From: JBAYJY01 sp041664945
GTDB taxonomy: Bacteria; UBP15; UBA6099
Assembly (NCBI GenBank): GCA_041664945.1
Contig: JBAYJY010000145.1
Span: 1-11,695, forward strand
Reading direction: 5' to 3'
Length of the DNA: 11,695 nucleotides
The notes below the pieces were generated by a model. It had not been told where the DNA came from and made no database searches. It was given only the letters and a program-made list of their open reading frames with translations. The number at the start of each line of letters is the position of its first letter. Within the stretch, counting starts at the first letter, position 1. Shown one piece after another: positions 1 through 6,722 of this stretch. The position numbers and the translations under genes were made by a program.

Positions 1-108
1 CAGCTTAATATTTTCTCGCCATATCTCCTGTCAGACTTGCTCGACGATAAATGGAAATCGCTTCCATTTATACCATCTTCTTGCCAACTCGTTCTGGAGG
101 GATTTTGA
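1..108 (+). CDS. 3' end of an unidentified gene entering from the left (partial)
   Basis: The frame starting at base 1 is open for 35 codons and ends in TGA at 106-108. I do not recognise the peptide; it ends in PFIPSSCQLVLEGF. The composition is ordinary for the window and clearly less AT-rich than what follows. A GGAGGG at 96-101, inside this frame, is correctly spaced for a TTG at 109 that begins directly after the TGA. This stop-start junction suggests translational coupling to the next gene and supports the frame being real. It is short and cut by the window edge, so it could still be a chance open frame. Confidence 0.4.
   Translation, partial: QLNIFSPYLLSDLLDDKWKSLPFIPSSCQLVLEGF
47..71. 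repeat. Perfect 10-bp inverted repeat
   Basis: ATAAATGGAA (47-56) and TTCCATTTAT (62-71) are exact reverse complements separated by 5 bases. No T-run follows, so it is not a typical intrinsic terminator. It lies inside the partial open frame ending at 108. It could be an operator, a weak RNA hairpin, or chance. Confidence 0.4.
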
Positions 109-143
109 TTGAACACAAATGATATGATTATATTCTTCTTATT

Positions 144-500
144 TTGTTCTCAATTGTGTTTTTGCAAATTCTTCTTATTGCATATTCAAAGGTGGATTTT
201 GACTCATCAAATGCAATTATGAAAATAAATGCTTATGCCTATTTATTTGTTGCGCTCGAAGTTATTTTCACTTTTGCATTTATCTATTTTTTCATTGGAA
301 TGTTTTACAATTGTTTAAACAATAAAAGTATAAGTAGGAAATCCAGAGAAGGATGGGCTTGGATTTTTTTGATATTCGTCATTTTCGGCGCAATACTTTA
401 CTATGTAAAATTAGGGAGAAAGCAAATAAAGTTGAAATCAATCATGAACTGCGAAGGTTCATCATCATTCAGTCTGCAAGAAGATACTGAATCAACATAG
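144..500 (+). CDS. Small PLDc_N-like membrane protein, 5' end probably frameshifted
   Basis: The 118-residue reading from TTG 144 has three hydrophobic segments, at about residues 2-14, 31-53 and 71-90. The last one, with W-x-W near its start and ending GAILYYVKLGRK, resembles the PLDc_N (phospholipase D-nuclease N-terminal) membrane domain found in small bacterial membrane and immunity-like proteins. This is pattern resemblance only. No Shine-Dalgarno precedes TTG 144, and the first helix is too short. A well-spaced GGAGGG lies in front of TTG 109, whose frame reads MNTNDMIIFFLF before running out of phase at TGA 220-222. A one-base shift between about 123 and 219 would join the two into one protein with a full first helix. 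The gene is therefore either a recent pseudogene, a sequencing error in an AT-rich stretch, or truly starts at 144. It is much more AT-rich than its neighbours. No function is known. Confidence 0.55.
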   Translation: MFSIVFLQILLIAYSKVDFDSSNAIMKINAYAYLFVALEVIFTFAFIYFFIGMFYNCLNNKSISRKSREGWAWIFLIFVIFGAILYYVKLGRKQIKLKSIMNCEGSSSFSLQEDTEST

Positions 501-539
501 GTGAGGAAAATGTTTCATTAGACGGTTAGCCTCACGCTT

Positions 540-1223
540 CTAACCAACATCATGCTTTTGGAGAATATTGAGGAATTTATCGAGCATCTCTCTTTTCTCG
601 GTATAGTCCTTCAGAGATAGGTACCCGCGGCCCGCTTCGAGGTTGCTGATGCAGCGCCGGACGAGGTCCTGATAGCTGAATCCTGATTCGGAATAAATAT
701 TTCGGTAGCCTGGCTGGTCGGGGCCGTTGATGCCGATCGGCGTTCCATAAGCGTCGTATCTGATATTCGCAGCAGCTTCAGCCGCCATGTACGGCGCCAT
801 CGCCAGCATCGATTCCATTTCGGTCATGCCTGACGTGAATTCGGCCCAGGCATCCTTCACGTTCTGCGGCGCGTTCGGCGGCGGAAACGACCAATTCCAC
901 GCTTCTCCCACGCGCACAAATCCGTCATTATTCAAGTCAGCGTATGAATCCGGCTGCTGCAACAGGTTGTAAGCGCCTTCCGCATCCAGACGCCCCACTA
1001 CCGCTGTTTCCGCAAGCCCGTGAACCTTCGACAGAAGCGCAAGCTCATCCGCAACCAATGATAATAAAACGTCTTTGGGTTTTGCCGCGACATCCTGCCC
1101 GCTAACCTTATCCAGAATTGCCCGAAAAGCATCCTTCTGTTCCGCGCTGATGCTTCTCCGGTTCATCAGATCAACGCTTCGCTCGGTCAGTTGCGTCGTC
1201 AGCCCGGTAACCATGTCAGCCAT
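540..1223 (-). CDS. Hypothetical protein with one EF-hand calcium-binding loop
   Basis: This 227-residue protein starts at ATG 1223 behind a strong AGGAGGAG (1228-1235). I do not recognise the family. No signal peptide or membrane helix is evident, so it is probably cytoplasmic. Residues 96-107 read DLNNDGFVRVGE, a textbook 12-residue EF-hand loop with acidic or amide ligands at positions 1, 3 and 5, Gly at 6, a hydrophobic residue at 8 and Glu at 12. Calcium binding is therefore likely but unproven. A proline-rich FPPPNAP (113-119) follows, then an alanine- and methionine-rich helix (about 132-152) and a Gly/Tyr-rich segment before a charged C-terminal helix. The N-terminal third is predicted helical. 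It is convergent with the preceding membrane-protein gene, divergent from the GNAT gene, and has its own promoter-like sequence. Confidence 0.85.
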   Translation of the reverse strand: MADMVTGLTTQLTERSVDLMNRRSISAEQKDAFRAILDKVSGQDVAAKPKDVLLSLVADELALLSKVHGLAETAVVGRLDAEGAYNLLQQPDSYADLNNDGFVRVGEAWNWSFPPPNAPQNVKDAWAEFTSGMTEMESMLAMAPYMAAEAAANIRYDAYGTPIGINGPDQPGYRNIYSESGFSYQDLVRRCISNLEAGRGYLSLKDYTEKREMLDKFLNILQKHDVG

Positions 1224-1259
1224 GTCGCTCCTCCTAATAATAATTGCTATATCGATTTC

Positions 1260-1288
1260 ATCATATTATCAGCGTTTACCAAAATCAA
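1260..1288 (-). promoter_or_regulatory. Putative sigma70 promoter of the EF-hand protein gene
   Basis: Reading leftward, TTGATT (1283-1288) is followed after exactly 17 bases by TATGAT (1260-1265). Transcription would begin around 1253, leaving a leader of about 30 bases that contains the AGGAGGAG ribosome site. The call is made by consensus only. Confidence 0.5.
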
Positions 1289-1324
1289 CTAAAATAATTA
1301 CCTTTATTGTGTCATTTGCGAAGG

Positions 1325-1353
1325 TTACAAACTGCACATTATTATCTTATATA
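1325..1353 (+). promoter_or_regulatory. Putative sigma70 promoter of the GNAT gene
   Basis: TTACAA (1325-1330) and TATATA (1348-1353) are separated by 17 bases. Transcription would start near 1360, about 70 bases before the ATG at 1429. It is back-to-back with the leftward promoter at 1260-1288. Confidence 0.4.
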
Positions 1354-1428
1354 AAGTCAGAATGTTGATGGCGTTCATGAAGAATATTGTTACAATTAAC
1401 ATTATTTCGGCAATTGAGGATAGACAAA

Positions 1429-1896
1429 ATGAATCTGACATATTCGATGGCGCTCTCACAGGATTCACAAACAATTTGCGCTATGATCGGGAAAGTCTTC
1501 GGCGAGTTTGTTGCGCCCGGCTACGAGCAAAAAGGCGTGGATACTTTTCTGGATTATGCGGAAGCCTCGGCAATGGCAAAACGATTAGAAAGCGACAGCC
1601 ATTTCGGTTTCACGTCAAAAGACGAAAATAGAATAGCCGGCTATATCGAAGTTCGCGGCAACGAACATATATCACTGATGTTTGTCGACAAAGAGTATCA
1701 CATAAAAGGAATTTGCCGCGAATTATTCGGTCTCGCCAAATCCGAATGTCTGATCAGAAACCCGGAATTGAAGCAAATTTCCGTCAACTCATCTCCTTAT
1801 GCCGTCACAGTTTACGAACGCTTGGGTTTTTCAGCTATAGATGTCGAGCAGGAAAAGAATGGAATCCGTTTTGTCCCAATGAGCGTTAATGTCTAA
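1429..1896 (+). CDS. GNAT family N-acetyltransferase
   Basis: A 155-residue cytoplasmic GNAT-fold enzyme expected to transfer an acetyl group from acetyl-CoA to an unknown amine. The start is ATG 1429, preceded by GAGGA (1416-1420) at 8-base spacing; an upstream in-frame ATG at 1387 lacks such a site. Family features are the central strand GYIEVRGNEHISLMFVDKEY (71-90), the motif-A helix (91-102), and the C-terminal VNSSPYAVTVYERLGF (119-134), which is the usual motif-B region with Tyr before the RLGF turn. The acetyl-CoA loop, normally Q/R-x-x-G-x-G/A, reads HIKGIC: the first position is His and the last Gly is Cys, so pyrophosphate binding may be weakened or altered. The methyltransferase gene follows 77 bases later but has its own promoter-like sequence. 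Confidence 0.85.
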   Translation: MNLTYSMALSQDSQTICAMIGKVFGEFVAPGYEQKGVDTFLDYAEASAMAKRLESDSHFGFTSKDENRIAGYIEVRGNEHISLMFVDKEYHIKGICRELFGLAKSECLIRNPELKQISVNSSPYAVTVYERLGFSAIDVEQEKNGIRFVPMSVNV

Positions 1897-1947
1897 GAAT
1901 GACTCATCCCGTCTGCGCTTAACGGTTCGCGGAAAACATGTGAACTA

Positions 1948-1956
1948 TGATATAAT
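1948..1956 (+). promoter_or_regulatory. Putative extended -10 promoter of the methyltransferase gene
   Basis: TGATATAAT at 1948-1956 is a perfect TGn plus TATAAT extended -10 element, so a weak -35 is expected; none is obvious. Transcription would begin near 1962, giving a leader of only about 12 bases before GTG 1974. Confidence 0.5.
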
Positions 1957-1973
1957 AAGCGCTCTGAAAGGAT

Positions 1974-2798
1974 GTGCGCGCCATAGCTGACACGATCAAT
2001 GCAAACATAGAGTATTACGACTCACTCGAAACTCCGCCGCCTGAGATTATCAGCCTGGCGAATGCCGATGCCGTAAGGAAACAGGTTTTTGAAAGAACTG
2101 GAAGCCTGAAAAGCGGCGCTCCGGGAATTCTCGAAATAGGCTGCGGCGCCGGCTGGCTCGGCTGCAATCTCGTTGTGTCGGGATTCGCGAAGTCCGTCAT
2201 AAGCCTCGATATCTCGCTTGGAATGCTTGAAGCGGCAAAAAAAACAGCCGAACTCAACGGCATTGACGCTGCTCATGTCAAAGCGGACGCCGCAAGGCTT
2301 CCCTTCCGTGACGAATCACTCGATTTCATCTGCGGCGGCGGGTTCCTTCATCACCTCGACGACGAGGAACTTTTCTTCAGGGAAATGCACCGGACGCTTA
2401 AACCCGGCGGAATGTTTCTCATATTCAGGGAGCCACAGAAAACCGGGAGCCAATTCGTGAATGCAATCATCAGACTGCTCGTTTTCCTGCCGGGTCTGTT
2501 TTTTAAACTGTTCAAACGGGGTCAGGAAAGCTTCGACCACGAACTTGAAAAATCCTATTCAAAGCGGCAACTACGAGAATACGGAAATAAGGCCAGCCTC
2601 GAAATGGTCGCCTGCAACGCCCACTCGCTGCTGCACACAGTCCACTGGCAGGTGGCTTACAAACTGAAACGTTTCGGGCCCACATACAAAATCGTTCAGC
2701 CTTTGGGGCCTCTCGCTGACTTCATAGACGAAAAAATCCTCCGCCGCCTGCTTCCATCCGTTCTTTTTTACGAAATCAGCGCCTGTTTCAGGAAATAA
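1974..2798 (+). CDS. Class I SAM-dependent methyltransferase (Methyltransf_11 type)
   Basis: This 274-residue enzyme should transfer a methyl group from S-adenosylmethionine to an unidentified substrate. Motif I is ILEIGCGAGW (52-61), with the acidic end of strand 2 at D79 (SLDIS). An adenine-side Asp sits at D105 (KADAARLPF), and GGGFLHHLDD with LKPGGMFLIF (121-151) completes the Rossmann core. The C-terminal 120 residues do not match the core. They contain a hydrophobic, positively edged stretch (about 162-183) that could associate with the membrane, which might suit a lipid or glycan-lipid substrate; that is inference. The start is uncertain. GTG 1974 is used because an in-frame stop lies at 1965-1967 and the family needs the N-terminal helix, but the AGGA at 1969-1972 is only one base away. 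It is followed by the tRNA gene. Confidence 0.88.
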   Translation: MRAIADTINANIEYYDSLETPPPEIISLANADAVRKQVFERTGSLKSGAPGILEIGCGAGWLGCNLVVSGFAKSVISLDISLGMLEAAKKTAELNGIDAAHVKADAARLPFRDESLDFICGGGFLHHLDDEELFFREMHRTLKPGGMFLIFREPQKTGSQFVNAIIRLLVFLPGLFFKLFKRGQESFDHELEKSYSKRQLREYGNKASLEMVACNAHSLLHTVHWQVAYKLKRFGPTYKIVQPLGPLADFIDEKILRRLLPSVLFYEISACFRK

Positions 2799-2979
2799 TA
2801 ACAACGTTTTCGTGAAAAGCTTATGGCAGCGATAATTCATTGAATCCGCATTCTGGAAAATCACTTATAATAAACGTTTAATACCTCAAAAATAGACCTT
2901 AATGGCAAAAATAAAGCTTCGAATCACTCCTGATTTCGAAAACGCCTTTACTTCTGTGAGAGAATGCTTATACTTATGC

Positions 2980-3053
<74 letters not shown>

Positions 3054-3058
3054 CTTCT

Positions 3059-3084
3059 AAAAAGCCCGCTCTTGCGGGCTTTTT
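3059..3084. terminator. Bidirectional intrinsic terminator of tRNA-fMet and the DUF4405 operon
   Basis: An 11-bp perfect stem, AAAAAGCCCGC / GCGGGCTTTTT, encloses a TCTT loop (3070-3073). T-runs lie on the appropriate side for both strands, so it can end the tRNA transcript rightward and the oxidoreductase operon leftward (stop at 3118). Confidence 0.9.
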
Positions 3085-3117
3085 TCGTTAAGAGCAACAT
3101 TCAAATCCGACTGCAAT

Positions 3118-3945
3118 TCAGCAATTCGCTTTCTTCAGCCTCTTCTCGAACGCCCCACATGGACACGCCTCGACGCACTTGCCGCAGCCCCGGCATTTTT
3201 CAGCGCGGCTCACGTGCACATGTCTGTGAATCCTCAAATCTATTATTTCCAATACATCGTTTCCGCAAACCGCCGCGCATGCGCAGCAAGCTTTACATTT
3301 CCTGACATCCACGCTGACATGCATTGTTTGCGTGTGCCGGACGAACGGATTATGGAAAAGTATCGACGCGCCTCGCCTATGTAAGATGCCAGCGCCTGCG
3401 CCGGCAGACGGCGCAGCCTTCGCGCTCGCACGGAATATTCGCTGCCTTCGCCCAATGATATGCGCCGACATGCTAATTAACATCATCAGCCCGATTATAT
3501 TATGCACATCCAGCAAATGATGAAATTTCTCGTTATTGAGCGCCGCCCCCGGATATGCCGCCCATAAATAGAATCCCGTTCCGATTACAACGGCCGAGGC
3601 CGCGAACAGCAGCGTCTGGCGGATCGATCTCGCTTTCAGCTTTCGTCCGAGCCCTGCGCCCCATCGGCCAGCGATTGTTTTGATATACTTGCGATGCAGC
3701 GCAATGTGGATCGCAGCGCCGGCAAAGAACATAACCGCGGCTGCCTTGTGGATGGTGAGCCAAAAGGATTTCGACATGTTCATAAACTGCTCGCGACAGC
3801 CTCCGCCGCCTACATGGAATTCGATAAGCAATATCAGTCCGGTCCCGAATACAGCCGCAGTTGAGACGATATTTATTATATTTAATCTTCGGTTAGTTAC
3901 GTTTCTTTTCGACATTACGCTCTTGCCTGTGGTTTCCAGCTTCAT
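3118..3945 (-). CDS. DUF4405-type membrane cytochrome fused to a 2[4Fe-4S] ferredoxin domain
   Basis: A 275-residue probable transmembrane electron-transfer protein. Four hydrophobic helices lie at about 21-43, 61-83, 108-130 and 146-165. Histidines in or next to them (H44, H66, H80, H84, H142, H143, H148, H162) are candidate heme b ligands. This matches the DUF4405 pattern, a family linked to flavinylation-associated cytochromes. A linker leads to a bacterial-type ferredoxin domain with C217-x2-C220-x2-C223-x3-C227 and C251-x2-C254-x2-C257-x3-C261-P, enough for two [4Fe-4S] clusters, probably on the cytoplasmic face. The domain fusion means electrons could pass between a soluble donor and the membrane within one chain. 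Its ATG overlaps the stop of the 79-aa gene as ATGA, so translation is coupled. Transcription is probably under the TetR encoded upstream. The redox partner is unknown. Confidence 0.87.
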   Translation of the reverse strand: MKLETTGKSVMSKRNVTNRRLNIINIVSTAAVFGTGLILLIEFHVGGGGCREQFMNMSKSFWLTIHKAAAVMFFAGAAIHIALHRKYIKTIAGRWGAGLGRKLKARSIRQTLLFAASAVVIGTGFYLWAAYPGAALNNEKFHHLLDVHNIIGLMMLISMSAHIIGRRQRIFRASAKAAPSAGAGAGILHRRGASILFHNPFVRHTQTMHVSVDVRKCKACCACAAVCGNDVLEIIDLRIHRHVHVSRAEKCRGCGKCVEACPCGAFEKRLKKANC

Positions 3946-4181
3946 TTCGCAACTTCCAACTGCATTTCAATAGGAAAACCCAAGCGTCGCAGCAGCTCCA
4001 GCGCCTCGGAATCCTTAAAAACTCCGGGGTCCACATCCATCAGCAGCGCCACGACCGGAAACTCAAAGTCAACAAATTTTACTCCGGGTATCCCGACAAG
4101 TTCGCTCTCCAAATCGGCAAGCGTTTTTGCTCTTCCTAATTTGCCTATCCGGTAGATTTTTTCAATGAATTCATCGTTCAT
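3942..4181 (-). CDS. Small HMA-like (ferredoxin-fold) protein lacking the metal-binding cysteines
   Basis: A 79-residue soluble protein starting at ATG 4181 behind a strong GGAGGT (4189-4194) with 7-base spacing. From about residue 17 it follows the heavy-metal-associated domain pattern: a helix ending in ELVGIPGVKFVDFEF, a strand VVALLMDVDPGVF, a helix SEALELLRRLGF, and a final strand PIEMQLE. The usual N-terminal GMxCxxC is absent and the protein has no cysteine at all, so it should not bind metal as a classical HMA chaperone. The assignment is by pattern and remains tentative. It is the first gene of a two-gene operon, overlapping the cytochrome-ferredoxin gene by ATGA, so it may be a partner or assembly factor for that protein. 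A palindromic operator sits upstream. Confidence 0.8.
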   Translation of the reverse strand: MNDEFIEKIYRIGKLGRAKTLADLESELVGIPGVKFVDFEFPVVALLMDVDPGVFKDSEALELLRRLGFPIEMQLEVAK

Positions 4182-4259
4182 TCCGGTTACCTCCGTGAAG
4201 TTGCCAGCCGTAGCTTTTTATCAATCACACAATCGAGAAATAACAAAGATTCTACAAAT

Positions 4260-4280
4260 ACTGACATGTCAGTTCAGTTT
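4260..4280. promoter_or_regulatory. TetR operator (copy 2), before the HMA-like/cytochrome operon
   Basis: Bases 4260-4273 form the perfect 14-bp palindrome ACTGACATGTCAGT. Together with the flanking TCAGTTT, the 21 bases are the exact reverse complement of 4927-4947 in front of tetR. The site lies between the tetR stop and the downstream operon. A candidate leftward promoter, CTGAAC then 17 bases then TAGAAT, would place the palindrome in its spacer, a classic repression geometry; that promoter is weak by consensus. Confidence 0.75.
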
Positions 4281-4297
4281 AGCGCAAAAAAATTATC

Positions 4298-4915
4298 TTA
4301 TGGTTTCAATGCCTCTTCATGATCGAAATCGAATAGTTTCGACTCAATCTCAGTTATTTTTTCCGCGAACTCCTTAGTTGTCATCTCTCTTTCCCTGTCA
4401 AACAAAAAATATTCTATCGCTTGAATCGTGCCGCCCAGCACATATACAGCCGCAAATTCGTGATCTGTGAAAACGGCCTTTTCACCGATAAACTCCGATT
4501 GCATCTCGCATTCGAACTCGCTTATCATTGTGTGCATGATTCCATGAACAATGTCCTGCGTTTCAGCGTTTCTCGCCCTCGCCTCTTTTATGATGATCAT
4601 GTAGATATCGCGGTTGTTCATTATCTCTTCGAACAAAACATTGTGGAGGGAATTAAGAATCTCGCGCTTTGAAAGAACCTTCCCATCGTCCTTTGCCGCC
4701 TGTCTCGCATGAATTTTTTCGTTCATACCGAGCAGATAGCCTTCAAGCAGTTCCCTGAAAAGAGATCGTTTGTCATTGAAATATTGATAGAGCGTAGGCC
4801 GCGCTATCCCTGCCTCTTTGCAGATAATAGCAATGCTCGCGCGTTCGTAACCGTGCTCGGCAAAAGCTTTGACCGCCGCGTCGAGAATCTGTTTTTTTCT
4901 ATCATCCGCTTTCAT
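4298..4915 (-). CDS. TetR/AcrR family transcriptional regulator
   Basis: This 205-residue protein has the typical TetR length. Residues 4-50 form the family DNA-binding domain: KKQILDAAVKAFAEHGYE, then the helix-turn-helix SIAIICKEAGIARPTLYQYF with its Y-x-Y-F recognition end, then NDKRSLFRELL. The C-terminal 150 residues are an all-helical ligand-binding and dimerisation domain that cannot be assigned to a ligand. The palindrome overlapping the expected transcription start argues for autorepression. An identical palindrome before the following two genes argues that it also controls the HMA-like/cytochrome-ferredoxin operon. The metallophosphoesterase gene is divergent, about 190 bases from the operator, and might also be affected. 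The start at ATG 4915 has only a weak GGCGGG upstream but fits the family N-terminus. Confidence 0.95.
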   Translation of the reverse strand: MKADDRKKQILDAAVKAFAEHGYERASIAIICKEAGIARPTLYQYFNDKRSLFRELLEGYLLGMNEKIHARQAAKDDGKVLSKREILNSLHNVLFEEIMNNRDIYMIIIKEARARNAETQDIVHGIMHTMISEFECEMQSEFIGEKAVFTDHEFAAVYVLGGTIQAIEYFLFDREREMTTKEFAEKITEIESKLFDFDHEEALKP

Positions 4916-4926
4916 AGACCCGCCAA

Positions 4927-4947
4927 AAACTGAACTGACATGTCAGT
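4927..4947. promoter_or_regulatory. TetR operator (copy 1), at the tetR promoter
   Basis: The perfect 14-bp palindrome ACTGACATGTCAGT at 4934-4947, plus the 7 bases on its left, is the exact reverse complement of 4260-4280. It begins at the base next to the -10 element of the tetR promoter and covers the expected start site, so occupancy would block transcription. Confidence 0.8.
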
Positions 4948-4976
4948 ATATTACTCGACTTCCTAATATTTTGCAA
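4948..4976 (-). promoter_or_regulatory. sigma70 promoter of tetR
   Basis: Leftward TTGCAA (4971-4976), a 17-base spacer and TAATAT (4948-4953). The operator follows directly, giving a leader of roughly 26 bases to ATG 4915. Between this promoter and 5138 I see no gene and no convincing rightward promoter. Confidence 0.65.
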
Positions 4977-5138
4977 CCCGTTTTGCATTTATTATCGAGT
5001 CAAATATCAGCGTTCGCATTAAAAAGCCTGCCTGAGAGAGATCTATCGATTCATGCCTCAATTTCTGTTTCTAAAACCGCTTATCTTCTCATTTTTGCAG
5101 CCTTCTCAAAACAATTTCGATGGTGTATCCTTTATACA

Positions 5139-6569
5139 ATGCGCAAAAACAATGACATCGAACGTAACAATAACATTTCAACGGCTGTTTACGCGCTTGT
5201 TTCGGCTACATTAGCTATCGCGTTCGTGTTTATGCTCGGCGCCAGCTCAAGAAAAGTCGGACCGCTTGAGATCCGAACGGCCATACATTTCACGAGTCAC
5301 GGCCGCACTGAGCTTTCCATAAATCCGTTCGGCCGCATCTCCGCGCACACTCACAGTCTGCCTGTGGCGATTGTTCTTTCGGTTCAGGATATTTCAGTCA
5401 GCGACGCGAAGGCGTTCGTAAAAAAGGGCTGGGACCTGCGAAAAATCGCGCGGAAAATGAAACACGACGCGATGTGGCTGATTTCAAAGTTTTTGTTCAA
5501 ACTGTTCCTGCTCGGGATCATCGGGGGAGCGTTCGGAGCAATCCTCGGCAGAAGCATAACCTTGAAACGACTGATGGCCGGCGCCGCTGTTGGAGCGGCG
5601 ACTCCTCTGCTTTTATTAACAATTTTAGCTATCCAATATAACACGACAGCGTTCAACAATTTGGAATACAGCGGCGCAATTAATGAGAGTTCCGATATAC
5701 TCCCGCAGATACAGGACACTCTCGAACAAGGCCTTGCTTTCAGGGACCGTTTGGATCTCGTCACTGAAAAACTCGCGTCTTTTTATTTGAAAAATGATAA
5801 GCATGCGAAAAGCCGCGAAACTTCCGAATACATAAGAGTTCTTCATATCTCAGACATGCATAACAACCCGATAGCGGCGGAAATGGTCTACAAGATTTAT
5901 AAAACGCTCGCGCCGGATATCGTCCTTAACTCCGGCGACATAACAGACTTGGGAATGCCGCTCGAACTGAATATGATGAACTCGCTCAAGCGCCTGAAAG
6001 AACCTATGATTTTTGTTTCGGGCAACCACGACTTTCCGAAAGCAGTCGAGGAATTGAAGAAAAACTTCGGAGCTGTTGTTCTCGACGGAAACATGATCGA
6101 AGTGAAGGGCCTTCGCATATTAGGTTTCGGCTCCCCCTCCCCGTTCGCAGGCAAATCGGTCAAGCTGTCGATGCATGCAAAAGAAAGCCGCGCGTTCAGA
6201 GAAAGGATACAAGGCGTCATTCGTTCGGCTTCAAAAAAGCCCGACATATTAATTGTCCACTATCCGCACATCGGCAGATCGCTCGCTGGAAGCGTTCCGG
6301 TTATTCTTGCCGGGCACACGCATAATGCTTATGCCCAAACGCTTAAAAATTCGCTCGTTGTGAACGCCGGCACAACCGGCGCTGCCGGCGCGAGATACTT
6401 TCTAAAAGTTGAAAAACCTAAATACACTGTCGCCCTCATAACATTCAAAAAATCAGGCGGCCACGCAACGCCCTTATATGCCGACATCATCTCATTGAAT
6501 GAGCGCACTGGAAACTTCACGCTTAAACGAACTTCATTGAAAACACCCGTCAAAAGCGTTAAACGATAA
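5139..6569 (+). CDS. Membrane-anchored calcineurin-like metallophosphoesterase
   Basis: A 476-residue protein if read from ATG 5139. Helices at about 15-35, 117-137 and 146-166 suggest three membrane spans with the catalytic domain outside the cytoplasm; topology is inferred. The C-terminal half is a metallophosphoesterase: D239-x-H241 (ISDMHNN), G266-D267, G295-N-H-D298, H374 (VHYPH) and G392-H-T-H395 supply the dimetal ligands, in the order of YkuE-like enzymes. It should hydrolyse a phosphoester, perhaps a lipid or nucleotide; the substrate is unknown. Residues 38-115 form a region I do not recognise. The frame is open back to 4869, but ATG 5139 puts a short charged N-terminus before the first helix. 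No ribosome site is visible, so the start is uncertain. It is divergent from tetR. Confidence 0.85.
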   Translation: MRKNNDIERNNNISTAVYALVSATLAIAFVFMLGASSRKVGPLEIRTAIHFTSHGRTELSINPFGRISAHTHSLPVAIVLSVQDISVSDAKAFVKKGWDLRKIARKMKHDAMWLISKFLFKLFLLGIIGGAFGAILGRSITLKRLMAGAAVGAATPLLLLTILAIQYNTTAFNNLEYSGAINESSDILPQIQDTLEQGLAFRDRLDLVTEKLASFYLKNDKHAKSRETSEYIRVLHISDMHNNPIAAEMVYKIYKTLAPDIVLNSGDITDLGMPLELNMMNSLKRLKEPMIFVSGNHDFPKAVEELKKNFGAVVLDGNMIEVKGLRILGFGSPSPFAGKSVKLSMHAKESRAFRERIQGVIRSASKKPDILIVHYPHIGRSLAGSVPVILAGHTHNAYAQTLKNSLVVNAGTTGAAGARYFLKVEKPKYTVALITFKKSGGHATPLYADIISLNERTGNFTLKRTSLKTPVKSVKR

Positions 6570-6656
6570 ATATCTCGATTTTTTCTTTTGTACGGTATTC
6601 CTTCCTCGAACCGGTCTATTCATTGTTCTTCGCTCAGTTCGACAAGCCGTATTCTA

Positions 6657-6685
6657 TGGACAAAGCCTGCGTATTAAATTATGCT
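6657..6685 (+). promoter_or_regulatory. Putative sigma70 promoter of the amidohydrolase gene
   Basis: TGGACA (6657-6662) and TATGCT (6680-6685) are 17 bases apart. The predicted start, near 6691, lies after the in-frame ATG at 6681 and before TTG 6723, which favours the TTG as the true start codon. Confidence 0.45.
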
Positions 6686-6722
6686 GATTGTTAAGATACA
6701 AACAAAAAAGGGGAACAGCGAC

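Noticed and set aside
4869..5138. 90-residue N-terminal extension of the metallophosphoesterase
   Set aside because: It overlaps the start of tetR and both its promoter and operator; the sequence before ATG 5139 looks non-coding.
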